Assembly (NCBI GenBank): GCA_025517485.1
Contig: JAOPKB010000001.1
Span: 372,001-436,000 of the forward strand
Source: Natronoglomus mannanivorans
Lineage (GTDB): Archaea; Halobacteriota; Halobacteria; Halobacteriales; Natrialbaceae
Length of the DNA: 64,000 nt
Reading direction: 5' to 3'
Shown here: in pieces, positions 43,340-51,045 of the stretch
Layout of the letters: each line of letters opens with the position of its first letter
Numbering within the stretch: position 1 is the stretch's first letter
Notes under the pieces: generated by a model
Databases searched by the model: none
The model's input: only the letters and a program-made list of their open reading frames with translations
What the model was told of the DNA's origin: nothing
Position numbers and translations under genes: made by a program

Positions 43340-43358
43340 TAAGTACCGGTCGTACTTA
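43340..43358. promoter_or_regulatory. PadR operator candidate
   Basis: TAAGTAC-CGGTC-GTACTTA is a perfect inverted repeat with a 5-base spacer. It lies between an AT-rich TATA-like stretch (TTTAATAAA, 43368-43376) and the ATG at 43335. A repressor bound here would cover the transcription start. Confidence 0.6.
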
Positions 43359-43739
43359 TTATCGGAATTTAATAAATATACCGGGTCGTTTCGATTGAGA
43401 CTGGGGTATTACCGTGGACAACAGAGGTACGACCCGTTACAGAAGGATAACCGTCGTGAGGGTTCGCAATCGTTTGTTGCATAATGCCCTATTCATGTTT
43501 AGCCTTCAGAAAGTTTTGGCCAGTACAATTGTGTTCACGTCCACCGCCTCGGTCGTCGAACTCGAACGACGGGTTCACACGATAGATTCGAATCGGGTCG
43601 TTACTGAGAGTCGTTGCACACGCGACACGCGACAATCGTCCGACGGATCTGAATAGTGTCCTGGGTGAGAACGAACCACGACCTCGCACACTGCGCACTC
43701 GCCGGTCAGTGTGATCGTGTCCGAGTAAACAGGAAAGCA
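43359..43739. other. AT-rich then featureless intergenic DNA
   Basis: Apart from the PadR promoter at its start, no gene or repeat is supported here. The middle is more AT-rich than the surrounding genes and has no coding-like codon bias. Confidence 0.35.
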
Positions 43740-43827
43740 GATCGCGCGACATGAAAAAGGTCGCGCGATCGCTTGCCGCCCTGAATTGGTCCCCGCTGAC
43801 GCTTCGGCCCTCCAAGCGAAGCGTCAG
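43740..43827. other. Paired strong hairpins, possibly a mobile-element end or structured RNA
   Basis: Hairpin 1: GATCGCGCGAC (43740-43750) and GTCGCGCGATC (43760-43770), 9-base loop. Hairpin 2: CTGACGCTTCG (43796-43806) and CGAAGCGTCAG (43817-43827), 10-base loop. Both stems are perfect over 11 base pairs, in a region without a gene. Subterminal hairpins are typical of IS200/IS605 ends, but I cannot match this to a named element. It could also be a structured RNA. Confidence 0.35.
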
Positions 43828-43915
43828 GTGATGAATTTCGCTCGGTAGACTTAAAGGTACCGACAACAGCCGAAATCGTGATACGTTTACATTGACAATC
43901 ACTGAACGAAACTGG

Positions 43916-44062
43916 TCAGATATGCTCCTCTTCGAGCACCCACCCCAGTGCCCGCTTGTAGTACGTAAACATCTGTTCGACGCCGTCGTGGCGCATCTCG
44001 TCGCTTTCGAGCTGTGACTGGAGATACTCGTACTGCTCGCGGATTTCGTCTTCGTCTCGCAT
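43916..44062 (-). CDS. Conserved small haloarchaeal protein
   Basis: This 48-residue acidic helical protein starts MRDEDEIREQYEYLQSQLES, and ends with YYKRALGWVLEEEHI. I recall similar tiny proteins in many haloarchaea, which supports it as a real gene despite its size. The ATG at 44062 fits that form. Function unknown. Confidence 0.65.
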   Translation of the reverse strand: MRDEDEIREQYEYLQSQLESDEMRHDGVEQMFTYYKRALGWVLEEEHI

Positions 44063-44128
44063 ACGAGCGCCTACCATCTCGAGACGCAAAAAGCTGTGAA
44101 CGGACTCGAGACTCGCCACGGGGATCGG

Positions 44129-44659
44129 TCATCCATCGTCAGCCCTCGAAGCAACTCCCGTTTCATCGGTCACGGTGATCTTTCTTCCCGACAACGGTTG
44201 CCTCGCGACGAGCGAACACGGAAAGACGGGATGTTCACAGAAGTGCCAGACGAGCATGTGCCGACGGCTCCCGGTCACGCCAGGGTACTCGAGGTCCGAT
44301 GCCGAAAACGTTCGAGGAAGGTCGTCGAAACAGTCTTCACACGCTTCGAACGACTCGAACACCTTCCGGTGGCCATCAGATCCGGAACTACGACGCTCTA
44401 CAACGTATCGTCCGTCCTCGCGATACCGACCGGTCGTCTGTGTGAACTCCGCTCTCCGTGTGAGTACGGTTCCGATTCTGTCACGAAGGCTGGCAAGCTC
44501 TTCGCGAGTCAGTACGCAGGTTTCCGAGTCGAACTCGAGACGGAACGTCTCTTCATCGGTGGAACTGTCCTCGTAGACGGCGACCTGTCTCGAGTCGATG
44601 TCGCTTCGGACGTGAGTACGATCGGCGAATTTCTCGATCAGGAGCGGGCGAACTCCGTG
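44129..44659 (-). pseudogene. Haloarchaeal conserved protein lacking a start (DUF7528-like)
   Basis: The minus strand is open from a stop at 44660-44662 to the stop at 44129. The translation includes ETFRLEFDSETCVLTREELA, SLRDRIGTVLTRRAEF, GRYREDGRYVVERRSS, HRKVFESFEACEDCFDDLP and GVTGSRRHMLVWHFCEHPVF, like a haloarchaeal family I recall as DUF7528. No ATG, GTG or TTG occurs before 44362, inside the conserved domain, so the true 5' end is missing or shifted. Either the gene is broken or it uses an unusual start. The plus-strand frame over the same bases is a shadow. It lies just upstream of the 48-residue protein's gene. Confidence 0.5.
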
Positions 44660-44797
44660 TCATCGTGTTCGGCCGATCGATCGGACGACCGAAAAGCGTT
44701 GCTGGGGTGTGTGAACCAGTCGCTACCGAGGTAGTACACGAAAAAGTGGGACAGGACCAATTGCGATACGGATACGAACGCGACTCGTGAAGCCGTG

Positions 44798-45511
44798 TTA
44801 CAGTCCGTCGTCTTCCTCGTCTTCCTCGTCCTCGTCTTCGTCTCCGTTCTCACCGTTGCCGTTCTCGAAGGTTAGCGTGACCTCCTCGTCGTCGCCGTCG
44901 ATCTCGACGTCTTCGTCGATTTCGTCGTAGTCGTCGTGGTCTGCGTAGACCGTGTATTCGCCGTTCTCGAGGTCGGTGAATTCGACTTCACCGTCCTCGT
45001 CGGTCTCGTCTTCGTAGTCGTCATCGTCGTCGAGACCGTTGTCGTCTTCCTCGTCGTCGTCCATCGCTTCATCGTCTTCTTCCTCGTCCGCGTCTTCGTC
45101 CTCGTCGTCGACCGCATCGTCTTCTTCTTCCTCGTCTTCCTCGTCGTCGTCACCGAGACCATCGTCATCGTCGTCCAGCAGTCCCTCGTCGCTTTCGAGC
45201 CAGACTGTCGCGCCTTCGATGGGTTCTTCGTCTTCGTCTTCGACAGTGACGGTCAGGGAGTACGTTTCGTCGTCGTCCTCCTCGTCCATCTCGTCGTCTT
45301 CCTCGTCTTCGTCTTCCAGCTCGTCGTCTTCTTCATCCTCCTCGTCGCCGAGTGGATCCTCGTCTTCTTCGTCTTCCAGCTCGTCGTCCTCGGCTCCGGG
45401 ATCGTCCTCTTCGTCACCGGGACCTTCGTCTGCACAGCCTGCGAGGACGAGTGCACTTGCGCTTCCTGCTGCAGCCACGAACTTGCGTCGACTGATTCGG
45501 CTTCGGGACAT
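44798..45511 (-). CDS. Acidic Tat lipoprotein with split regulatory-like beta domain
   Basis: This 237-residue protein has a Tat signal (SRRKFVAAAGSASALVLAGC) with lipobox cysteine Cys26. The mature part is overwhelmingly Asp and Glu. A carboxypeptidase-regulatory-like beta sandwich is visible: YSLTVTVEDEDEEPIEGATVWLE (about 84-106) and DEDGEVEFTDLENGEYTVYADH (about 168-190). The two halves are separated by about 60 residues of Asp/Glu/Gly, an unusual insertion. It is likely displayed outside the cell. The acidic tracts may bind cations. No close partner gene. Confidence 0.8.
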   Translation of the reverse strand: MSRSRISRRKFVAAAGSASALVLAGCADEGPGDEEDDPGAEDDELEDEEDEDPLGDEEDEEDDELEDEDEEDDEMDEEDDDETYSLTVTVEDEDEEPIEGATVWLESDEGLLDDDDDGLGDDDEEDEEEEDDAVDDEDEDADEEEDDEAMDDDEEDDNGLDDDDDYEDETDEDGEVEFTDLENGEYTVYADHDDYDEIDEDVEIDGDDEEVTLTFENGNGENGDEDEDEEDEEDDGL

Positions 45512-45988
45512 ACATTCTGGTAAGACGTTCCGACTGGTTGCCGTGCGGCCTGCAGCTGCCGCACTTTAATGACGCATTAGCTCTCGGGTAAGAAATTGTG
45601 ACTCTCTTTCTCGAAGGACCATCTGTGCTATCGCCCCTCTCCCGACTCGAGACCCGCATTCGGCCCTGAGAACCGGATTTCAAGTGGAGTGTTATCACAC
45701 AACGTGGAGTTCGAGCGACCGATCGTCGACCCAATCTGATCGTAACGGCCCCTGTTTCGGCTGAGAGATGACCCGTTTTCGAGCCCGTCGGTCGGAGGGG
45801 ACACTCGAGTCTCCTGTCTCCTCCGGGGACGAGTGACGGCGACCGACTCGAGCACGGAGGGATGTAATTCGGTGGCCGAAATGAGGGTGAGAAACCCTCA
45901 ACGATGCGGTCTCTCGGCCCAGACGTACGTTTTCGTCCTGGGCGTTCCTTTCACAAAATAGTTGTACCATTGGTCCCATGTTAGCTGC
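45512..45988. other. Intergenic region with tandem hairpins
   Basis: The region separates the divergent lipoprotein and flippase-like genes. Two simple hairpins lie near its right end: GAGGGT/ACCCTC (about 45883-45899) and GCCCAG/CTGGGC (about 45920-45946). They could sit in the leader of the plus-strand gene. No coding frame is credible. Confidence 0.3.
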
Positions 45989-46996
45989 GTGAAACGACGG
46001 ATCGCCCTCGGATTCGCCCTCGCTGTCGTCCTCCTCACGCTGCTGGTCAGCTTCGTCGGAAGTGACGACGTCGTCGAAAACCTCCTGAGTGCGGACTACC
46101 GTATCGTCGCACTCGGGCTCGCCTCGGGGACGCTCGCACTGTTGTTTCGCGGACTGGTTTGGGTTCGATTCCTCTCTCTCGTCGACGACACGGCGACTCG
46201 CGGCCGGATCGGGAGTATCTTCCTCGCCGCGATGTTCGTCAAGTACGCGACGCCGTACGGGCAGGTCGCGACGGAACCGTTCGTCGCCTACCTCGTCTCT
46301 CGAGATTCCGAGATGGCGTACGAGGACGGACTCGCGGGAATCCTGTCGGCGGACCTCCTCAACTACGTCCCCTACTACACGTTCGGCTTTCTGGCGATCG
46401 CCTCGATCATGACCGCGGGAACGGTCGGCGACGACATGCTCACTTACCTCACGGCGTTCGGTGGTCTGTTCGTCGTCGTCATCACGCTCTCGTATCTCGT
46501 CGTCCGACAGCCGGTCCTCGTCTATCGGATCGTCCTCGGGATAACCGCACTGGTACGGCGGACCCTCGGACAACTCTCCGAAAAGGCTGCGAAAGCGCTC
46601 GCGCCCGATACGATTCGTGAACGACTCGACGGCTTTTACCAGTCGGTCGAAACGATCACGTCCGACCGAAAGAACCTCGCGATCGCGACGATCTACGCAC
46701 ATCTCGGGATGGTCTTCCTGATGCTTCCGGTTTACATCGGCGCGGTCGCCCTCGGTTACGAGATCGCGTTCCCGGTGGTCGCGCTCGTCGTCGCACTCGG
46801 CAAACTCGGCTCGATCGTTCCCGCACCCGGCGGACTCGGTGGCGTCGAAGCCGTCGTCACTGCCGGGCTAACGACCCTCGCACAGTTCGACCCGCCCGCA
46901 GCGTTCACCGTCGCGATCATCTATCGCGCCTGTACGTACGGGCTCACCCTCGGACTCGGTGGCATCTGTGCGATCGGCATCGTCTTTCGGAAATGA
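45989..46996 (+). CDS. Flippase-like / lysylphosphatidylglycerol synthase TM-domain protein
   Basis: This 335-residue protein has about eight transmembrane helices of the UPF0104 (LPG_synthase_TM) family. Key segments are AMFVKYATPYGQVATEPFVAYLV (about residues 80-102), with the GQxxxEP region, and KLGSIVPAPGGLGGVEAVVTAGL near the C-terminus, the family's PxPGGLGxxE motif. The family includes flippases and lipid-linked transport proteins, but there is no lysyl transfer domain here. Starts at GTG 45989; hairpins near 45883-45946 precede it. Confidence 0.88.
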   Translation: MKRRIALGFALAVVLLTLLVSFVGSDDVVENLLSADYRIVALGLASGTLALLFRGLVWVRFLSLVDDTATRGRIGSIFLAAMFVKYATPYGQVATEPFVAYLVSRDSEMAYEDGLAGILSADLLNYVPYYTFGFLAIASIMTAGTVGDDMLTYLTAFGGLFVVVITLSYLVVRQPVLVYRIVLGITALVRRTLGQLSEKAAKALAPDTIRERLDGFYQSVETITSDRKNLAIATIYAHLGMVFLMLPVYIGAVALGYEIAFPVVALVVALGKLGSIVPAPGGLGGVEAVVTAGLTTLAQFDPPAAFTVAIIYRACTYGLTLGLGGICAIGIVFRK

Positions 46997-47061
46997 GAGA
47001 GAGGAGAGAGGTGAGGGGCCGAACGAAAGGGACTATCCGTCCTGCACGAGTATTCTCACAT

Positions 47062-47865
47062 ATGAAGATCCGCGGTGAACGGGAGTGTACCGAGTGTGGC
47101 ACTCGCTGGTCGTACTACGAAACCGGCAGCGTCGGCTGTCCGGCCTGTGGCAGTATCCAGAGCGTCGGCATCGACGACCGAACCGAACACACCGACCTCG
47201 AGACGCCGTTCGACCTCACCGCCATCCGAAACGCCATCGACGAGGACCCCATCGAAGACATCGCCTCGCGCGCACGCGATGAATGCCAGGCTTACGTCCG
47301 CCGGCGAGGATTCATCAACGCCGGTCGACTCGAGTCCCTCGACGACGACTACCTCGCCGCGACCGAGTTGCTACACGTCAGCGATATCGTCGGCCGACTG
47401 CGAGAGTACGAGCTCTCCGACGACGAAGAGTTGTACTTCCTCTCACTGTTGCGCGATGCCGACGGCGGACAGCGCCCACCCGTCTCGGAGGTCCCACGAT
47501 CACTCCAGAGCGCTCGCGGACTCGCCTACGCCAACGCCGTCCACGAGTATCGGCGGGATATCCGGACGTGGGTCGACGATCAGACGGCACAACAGCAACG
47601 AACGCGATCACGAACCGAACACCAAGACCAGCACCAGCACCAGGACCAGGACGACCCCTCCGTACTCACCAGCCTCGAGCGCTCCACGCTCGAGGCGCTC
47701 GGCGAGCACGTCACACGGATCCGTATGCTCGACGGCGACATCGAGCCGCGAACGGCCGAAACGCTCGTCGACGCGACTCGAGACCTCGCCACGGGTATCC
47801 GTGACGACGACGATACGGCGGTAGCGCAGGCTCAAAATCGCCTCGAACGGCTCTCGTTCGGGTAA
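47062..47865 (+). CDS. Zinc-ribbon haloarchaeal protein (DUF7117-like)
   Basis: This 267-residue protein starts with a TFIIB-like zinc ribbon: ECTECGTRWSYYETGSVGCPACG (Cys pairs at about residues 8/11 and 26/29). The rest is mostly helical, with RARDECQAYVRRRGFINAG, LLHVSDIVGRLREYELSDDE and a glutamine/aspartate-rich linker. It matches a haloarchaeal family I recall as DUF7117. Function unknown. The ATG at 47062 starts immediately before the zinc ribbon; upstream codons are not protein-like. Confidence 0.75.
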   Translation: MKIRGERECTECGTRWSYYETGSVGCPACGSIQSVGIDDRTEHTDLETPFDLTAIRNAIDEDPIEDIASRARDECQAYVRRRGFINAGRLESLDDDYLAATELLHVSDIVGRLREYELSDDEELYFLSLLRDADGGQRPPVSEVPRSLQSARGLAYANAVHEYRRDIRTWVDDQTAQQQRTRSRTEHQDQHQHQDQDDPSVLTSLERSTLEALGEHVTRIRMLDGDIEPRTAETLVDATRDLATGIRDDDDTAVAQAQNRLERLSFG

Positions 47866-47958
47866 GAGGACCGTCGGTCACCCACTCTCGGTTCACTCAC
47901 GACACCCGAGTCACACTCAGAACTACCTTTTTGGGGTTCCGAGCCGGAATTCGGACAG

Positions 47959-48465
47959 GTGGACAGAAATCGGACGCGAGACGACGTACGCTTCGCCGAG
48001 CGCCAGACGTTCCCCTCGTGGATGGGACCGGCGCTTCTCGTGCTCGCGGTCCCTGGACCGCTGCTCGCGATCGCTGCAGTCGTCGGCGAACAGGGTCTCA
48101 CCCGGAATTTACTCTCACTGGTCGCGGTCGTCGTCGCCCTCACCGTTGCCCCGCTCCCGTTGCTCCTCAGGTCGGCGATGCAGACGCAAGTGACCGACGA
48201 CGGACTCCAGATACAGTACTGGCCGTTTCACCGCTCGCCCCGGGCGGTCCCGTTCGACGAAATCGACGACGTGCGGGTCGAAAGCCGGCGCTCCTACCAG
48301 TACGGAATCAGGTGGACGCGGACCGGCTGGGAGTACACGCCGAACTCCAGAGATGGAGTGGCGGTCACGCGCCAGGAGCAAAAGCCGGTGTTCGTCGGCT
48401 CGGATCGGCCCCACGAGCTCGCGATGGCGATTCGTGAGGGACTGCGCGCGTATCGACGTCGGTGA
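47959..48465 (+). CDS. Two-TM membrane protein with C-terminal beta domain (DUF6141-like)
   Basis: This 168-residue protein has two transmembrane helices (GPALLVLAVPGPLLAIAAVV and LLSLVAVVVALTVAPLPLLL), then a soluble region with VTDDGLQIQYWPFHRSPRAVPFDEIDDVRVE, a pattern seen in DUF6141-type proteins. The start is GTG at 47959. Function unknown. Confidence 0.65.
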   Translation: MDRNRTRDDVRFAERQTFPSWMGPALLVLAVPGPLLAIAAVVGEQGLTRNLLSLVAVVVALTVAPLPLLLRSAMQTQVTDDGLQIQYWPFHRSPRAVPFDEIDDVRVESRRSYQYGIRWTRTGWEYTPNSRDGVAVTRQEQKPVFVGSDRPHELAMAIREGLRAYRRR

Positions 48466-48509
48466 CTGCTCGTGCCCTCGGGTTCGGTCTCGAGTGGTGA
48501 AGGCCCTCC

Positions 48510-49403
48510 TCAGGGAAGATCGACGTCGACGTCTTCCTGAATGCTCGCCGCCTTCACCGTGTTGTACAGCAACATCGCGCGGGTCATCGGACCGACACCG
48601 CCGGGGACCGGCGTGATGGCGCTGGCTTTCTCTTTGGCGCTCTCGAACTCGACGTCGCCGACGAGTTCGTACCCCTTCTCGTTGTCGGCGTCGACGCGGT
48701 TGACACCGACGTCGATCACGACGGCATCGTCGCCGATCATCGAGCCGTCGATCAACTCGGGGACGCCACAGGCTGCAACGACGATATCTGCACTTCGAGT
48801 CTTGGCGGCGAGGTCGTCGGTCCGGGAGTGACAGATCGTCACCGTCGCGTTTCCGTCCTCGGCCTTCTGGATCAACAGGTTCGCCAGCGGCTTGCCGACG
48901 ATGTCCGAGCGACCGACGATCGTCACGTCCGCACCCTCGAGTTCGATACCTGCAGACTCGAGTAGTTTCTGGACGCCGTGGGGCGTACACGGACGGAAGC
49001 GGGCGTCTCCGGCGACGAGACGGCCGACGTTTTCGGGGTGGAACCCGTCGACGTCCTTGCCGGGGTCGATCCGTCGGATCACGTCTCGGTAGTCGATGTG
49101 ATCGGGGACGGGCGACTGAACGAGGTAGCCGTGGACGTCCGGATCCGCGTTCAGGTCGTCGATGGCGTCGAACAGCTCCTCGGCGGGTGCGTCGCCGTCG
49201 ACCTCGACGTGAACGCCCTCGATGCCGACCTCCTCGCAGTCGCGCTGTTTCATGTTCACGTAGGTCTGACTCGCGGGATCCTCCCCCATCAGTACCGTCG
49301 CGAGTCCCGGCCGCGAGCCGGCGTCGGCCAGCGTCTCGATCGCGTCCGTCAGCTCGTCGCGAATCTCTGCTGCGACCGCGTTCCCGTCGATGATCTCGGT
49401 CAT
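48510..49403 (-). CDS. folD: Bifunctional methylene-THF dehydrogenase/methenyl-THF cyclohydrolase
   Basis: This 297-residue enzyme interconverts methylene- and formyl-tetrahydrofolate. Signatures are YVNMKQRDCEEVGI (catalytic lysine), LVQSPVPDHID, DPGKDVDGFHPENVGRL, and the cofactor loop IVGRSDIVGKPLANLL. The C-terminal segment ITPVPGGVGPMTRAMLLYN is diagnostic. It adjoins glyA, on the same strand, so together they handle serine-derived one-carbon units. The ATG at 49403 is used. A TATA-like GGTTAATG lies 25-32 bases upstream, and a set of symmetric repeats is just beyond it. Confidence 0.95.
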   Translation of the reverse strand: MTEIIDGNAVAAEIRDELTDAIETLADAGSRPGLATVLMGEDPASQTYVNMKQRDCEEVGIEGVHVEVDGDAPAEELFDAIDDLNADPDVHGYLVQSPVPDHIDYRDVIRRIDPGKDVDGFHPENVGRLVAGDARFRPCTPHGVQKLLESAGIELEGADVTIVGRSDIVGKPLANLLIQKAEDGNATVTICHSRTDDLAAKTRSADIVVAACGVPELIDGSMIGDDAVVIDVGVNRVDADNEKGYELVGDVEFESAKEKASAITPVPGGVGPMTRAMLLYNTVKAASIQEDVDVDLP

Positions 49404-49444
49404 ACTCGAGAAGGCGACGGCGACACTCATTAACCCTCGGGTTC

Positions 49445-49482
49445 GTGCCTATTTTCGTCGACTCGCCTATCCCGATAGGCAC
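49445..49482. promoter_or_regulatory. Triplicate repeat upstream of folD promoter
   Basis: Three related elements occur: GTGCCTAT (49445-49452), GCCTAT (49465-49470) and ATAGGCAC (49475-49482). The first and third form an 8-base inverted repeat; the second and third form a hairpin with loop CCCG. They lie 42-79 bases upstream of the folD ATG, just beyond its TATA-like element (49428-49435), so they look like a DNA-level operator. Confidence 0.45.
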
Positions 49483-49620
49483 GTCCGTGTATATGTTGGC
49501 TGTCGGGGCCAGCCGATTTCCAATCAGGAAGAGTCGGCCTCGCGGGGCGTCGAAACGGTCGTGTGACTGGTGAGACGTTCGGGTGTGAACGTGAGTGTGA
49601 GAAAAAGCGTTCAGCGACCG

Positions 49621-50874
49621 CTAGTCGCTCTCGTAGAGTGGGTTCGCCTCGCACAGGTCGGCGACTTCCTCGCGAACCTCGTCGATCACGTCTCGGTCCT
49701 CGGGTGAATCGATCACGCGCGCGATACAGTCACCGACGACTGCCATGTCCTCCTCGTCGAAGCCGCGCGTCGTGAGTCCGGGCGTGCCCGCGCGGATCCC
49801 GCTCGGGTTGAACGCCGATCGTGTCTCGCCGGGCACGGTATTACCGTTGAGAACGATACCGGCTTCCTCGAGCGCCTCTTCGGCGTCGCCACCCGTCGTG
49901 TCAGGGTGCGACGGTCGGAGGTCGGCCAGCACGAGGTGGTTGTCCGTACCGCCGGAGACGAGTTCGAAGCCGTGGTCGGCGAGCGTCTCGCCGAGTGCTT
50001 TCGCGTTCGCGACGGTTCGTTCGGCGTACTCCTCGAACTCGGACTCGAGGGCTTCGCCGAAGCCGACGGCCTTGCCGGCGACGTTGTGCATGAGCGGACC
50101 GCCCTGTCCGCCGGGGAAGACGGCGGCGTCGATGTCGTCGGCGTACTCCTCGTCGCACATGACGATGCCGCCGCGGCCGGCACGAATGGTCTTGTGCGTC
50201 GAGCCGGTGACGAAGTCGGCCACGCCGACCGGCGACGGGTGAACGCCGGCGGCGACGAGGCCGGTGATGTGGGCGATGTCCGCGAGGTGAAGCGCGTCGA
50301 CGGAATCGGCGGCTTCCTGAATGCGCTCCCACTCGACTTCCCGCGGGTACGCGGAGTAACCCGAGACGACGATGTCGGGGTCGAACTCCTCGGCGTGGTC
50401 GGCGAGGCCCTCGTAGTCGAGGTAGCCCGTTTCGGGGTCGACCTCGTACTGCTCGACCTCGTAGAGTTGGCCCGTGAAGTTCGCTGGGTGTCCGTGTGAG
50501 AGGTGGCCGCCGTGGGTCAGATCGAGCGAGAGCACCTTGTCGCCGGGCTCGAGCATGGCGAAGTAGACGGCCTGATTGGCCTGGGTCCCCGAGTGGGGCT
50601 GGACGTTGACGTGCTCGGCGCCGAAGAGTTCGGTCGCGCGGTCGATTGCGAGGCGTTCGACCTCGTCGGCGAACTCACAGCCGCCGTAGTAGCGCTCGCC
50701 GGGGTATCCCTCGGCGTACTTGTTCGTTAGGACGCTGCTCTGGGCGTCGAGAACAGCACGGCTGACGTGGTTCTCGCTGGCGATCATCTGGAGCGTCTCT
50801 CGCTGGCGGTCGATCTCGCCTTCGAGAGCGTCGGCGACTGCCGGGTCGACCCCTCGAACGTGCTCGTGTTCCAT
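49621..50874 (-). CDS. glyA: Serine hydroxymethyltransferase
   Basis: This 417-residue PLP enzyme converts serine to glycine, giving methylene-tetrahydrofolate. It has IASENHVSRAVLDAQSSVLTNKYAEGYPGERYYGG, the active-site lysine Lys228 in GSTHKTIRAG and the C-terminal GIRAGTPGLTTRGF motif. Length equals other archaeal enzymes from the ATG at 50874. An ATG at 50901 adds nine residues and is a possible alternative. It is on the same strand as folD, just upstream, so a shared one-carbon module is likely. It is divergent from the CHAT gene. Confidence 0.95.
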   Translation of the reverse strand: MEHEHVRGVDPAVADALEGEIDRQRETLQMIASENHVSRAVLDAQSSVLTNKYAEGYPGERYYGGCEFADEVERLAIDRATELFGAEHVNVQPHSGTQANQAVYFAMLEPGDKVLSLDLTHGGHLSHGHPANFTGQLYEVEQYEVDPETGYLDYEGLADHAEEFDPDIVVSGYSAYPREVEWERIQEAADSVDALHLADIAHITGLVAAGVHPSPVGVADFVTGSTHKTIRAGRGGIVMCDEEYADDIDAAVFPGGQGGPLMHNVAGKAVGFGEALESEFEEYAERTVANAKALGETLADHGFELVSGGTDNHLVLADLRPSHPDTTGGDAEEALEEAGIVLNGNTVPGETRSAFNPSGIRAGTPGLTTRGFDEEDMAVVGDCIARVIDSPEDRDVIDEVREEVADLCEANPLYESD

Positions 50875-51045
50875 GTCTCGAAAGGTGACTGGGCGAGGCA
50901 TAAGTGTACCTTTCTCCGGCAAATCGATCCCACTGAACCCCCTCGTTGTCACGTCGCACACGCTCGAGACGGCTCCCGCTCGAAGATGTTTACTGACATA
51001 CTACCCGATACAACTAACTGGGCCGAGTGACATTCACCGACCCAA

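Noticed and set aside
44096-44734. 212-residue plus-strand frame
   Set aside because: The minus strand over the same bases encodes family-like sequence (HRKVFESFEA, GVTGSRRHMLVWHF), so the plus frame is the shadow.
44936-45569. Plus-strand frames of Val/Phe or Ser repeats over the acidic lipoprotein
   Set aside because: Shadow of Asp/Glu codons; the minus strand has a Tat signal and lipobox.
48115-49482. 455-residue minus-strand frame over folD
   Set aside because: Arg-rich, low-complexity and in a different frame from folD, whose motifs are complete.
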